Origin: Bacteroidia bacterium
GTDB lineage: Bacteria > Bacteroidota > Bacteroidia > Bacteroidales > Azobacteroidaceae
Length of the DNA: 5,587 nucleotides
Assembly: GCA_025996835.1 (NCBI GenBank)
Contig: BNTU01000158.1
Coordinates: 1 to 5,587, forward strand
Reading direction: 5' to 3'
The notes under the pieces were generated by a model. That model was not told where the DNA came from, did not search any database, and saw only the letters and a program-made list of their open reading frames with translations. This document shows positions 5,453-5,587 of the stretch, piece after piece. The position numbers were made by a program, and so were the translations under genes. Position 1 is the first letter of the stretch. The number at the start of each line of letters is the position of its first letter.

Positions 5453-5587
5453 TCGAAAATAAATTCGTCACTTTCAAGATGAAAGTCAACATTGATACCG
5501 TCGCATGTATAAATAAATGAAACATTTCTGACACCTTGCCGACCAAGGTTATTTATTTTGGTGAGATTCATCTCGAACCACGTTCTG
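5449..5587 (-). CDS. C-terminal end of an unidentified protein upstream of fmt (partial)
   Basis: On the minus strand a frame enters from the right edge (first full codon ending at 5586) and gives 45 residues before TGA at 5451-5449. The tail includes TWFEMNLTKINNLGRQGV and ends FHLESDEFIFD. I recognise no family. The visible part is mixed polar and beta-prone (VSFIYTCDGINVDFHL), with no membrane segment and an acidic end. The stop overlaps the fmt TTG start, so the gene likely lies in an operon with fmt. The other possibility, a short ORF from the ATG at 5571-5569 (40 residues), cannot be excluded. The continuous frame at the edge and the coupled stop/start favour a real gene end. Confidence 0.55.
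   Translation of the reverse strand, partial: RTWFEMNLTKINNLGRQGVRNVSFIYTCDGINVDFHLESDEFIFD

Noticed and set aside
4490..5482. 330-residue plus-strand open frame, longer than fmt itself
   Set aside because: Its Phe/Cys/Gly-rich translation is an antisense artefact of fmt codon use; fmt has all catalytic motifs on the other strand.

Overview
The window looks like chromosomal DNA from a member of the Bacteroidota, probably Bacteroidales-like. Three signals agree: a lipoprotein built of BACON-type repeats, three copies of the phylum's -7 promoter element (TAnnTTTG, here always TACCTTTG), and the order M23 peptidase - dxr - rseP with protein sequences typical of the phylum. I cannot name a genus. 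No RNA gene, CRISPR array, insertion sequence or phage gene is visible.

Layout. Bases 1-1026 (minus strand) hold the first 342 codons of a secreted lipoprotein with at least four BACON/Ig-like modules; it runs off the left edge with no stop. Bases 1027-1116 form a compact divergent promoter region built on a perfect 15-bp inverted repeat. Rightward from it come a membrane-anchored M23 peptidase (about 1117-1971) and, 3 nt later, dxr (1975-3126), whose last codons and stop lie in a heptanucleotide tandem repeat (3104-3134). A 123-nt gap holds a 9-bp inverted repeat, a good promoter and a tiny leader ORF ahead of the intramembrane protease gene rseP (3250-4482). On the minus strand, convergent with rseP across 13 nt, lies fmt (4496-5452), with a TTG start that overlaps the stop of an unidentified partial gene entering from the right edge (5449-5587).

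How the genes fit together. Most of the window serves the cell envelope and housekeeping: a surface lipoprotein, a peptidoglycan hydrolase, an isoprenoid enzyme (MEP pathway, which feeds the undecaprenyl carrier used in wall synthesis), a site-2 protease for envelope stress signalling, and formylation of initiator tRNA. No wholly new system is evident. The unusual points are local: RseP carries a charged insertion of about 50 residues near its active-site loop and seems to have lost one PDZ domain; a 7-bp repeat ends dxr and would stop translation in every frame; the divergent promoters share a palindrome; and an inverted repeat brackets the likely -33 element of rseP.
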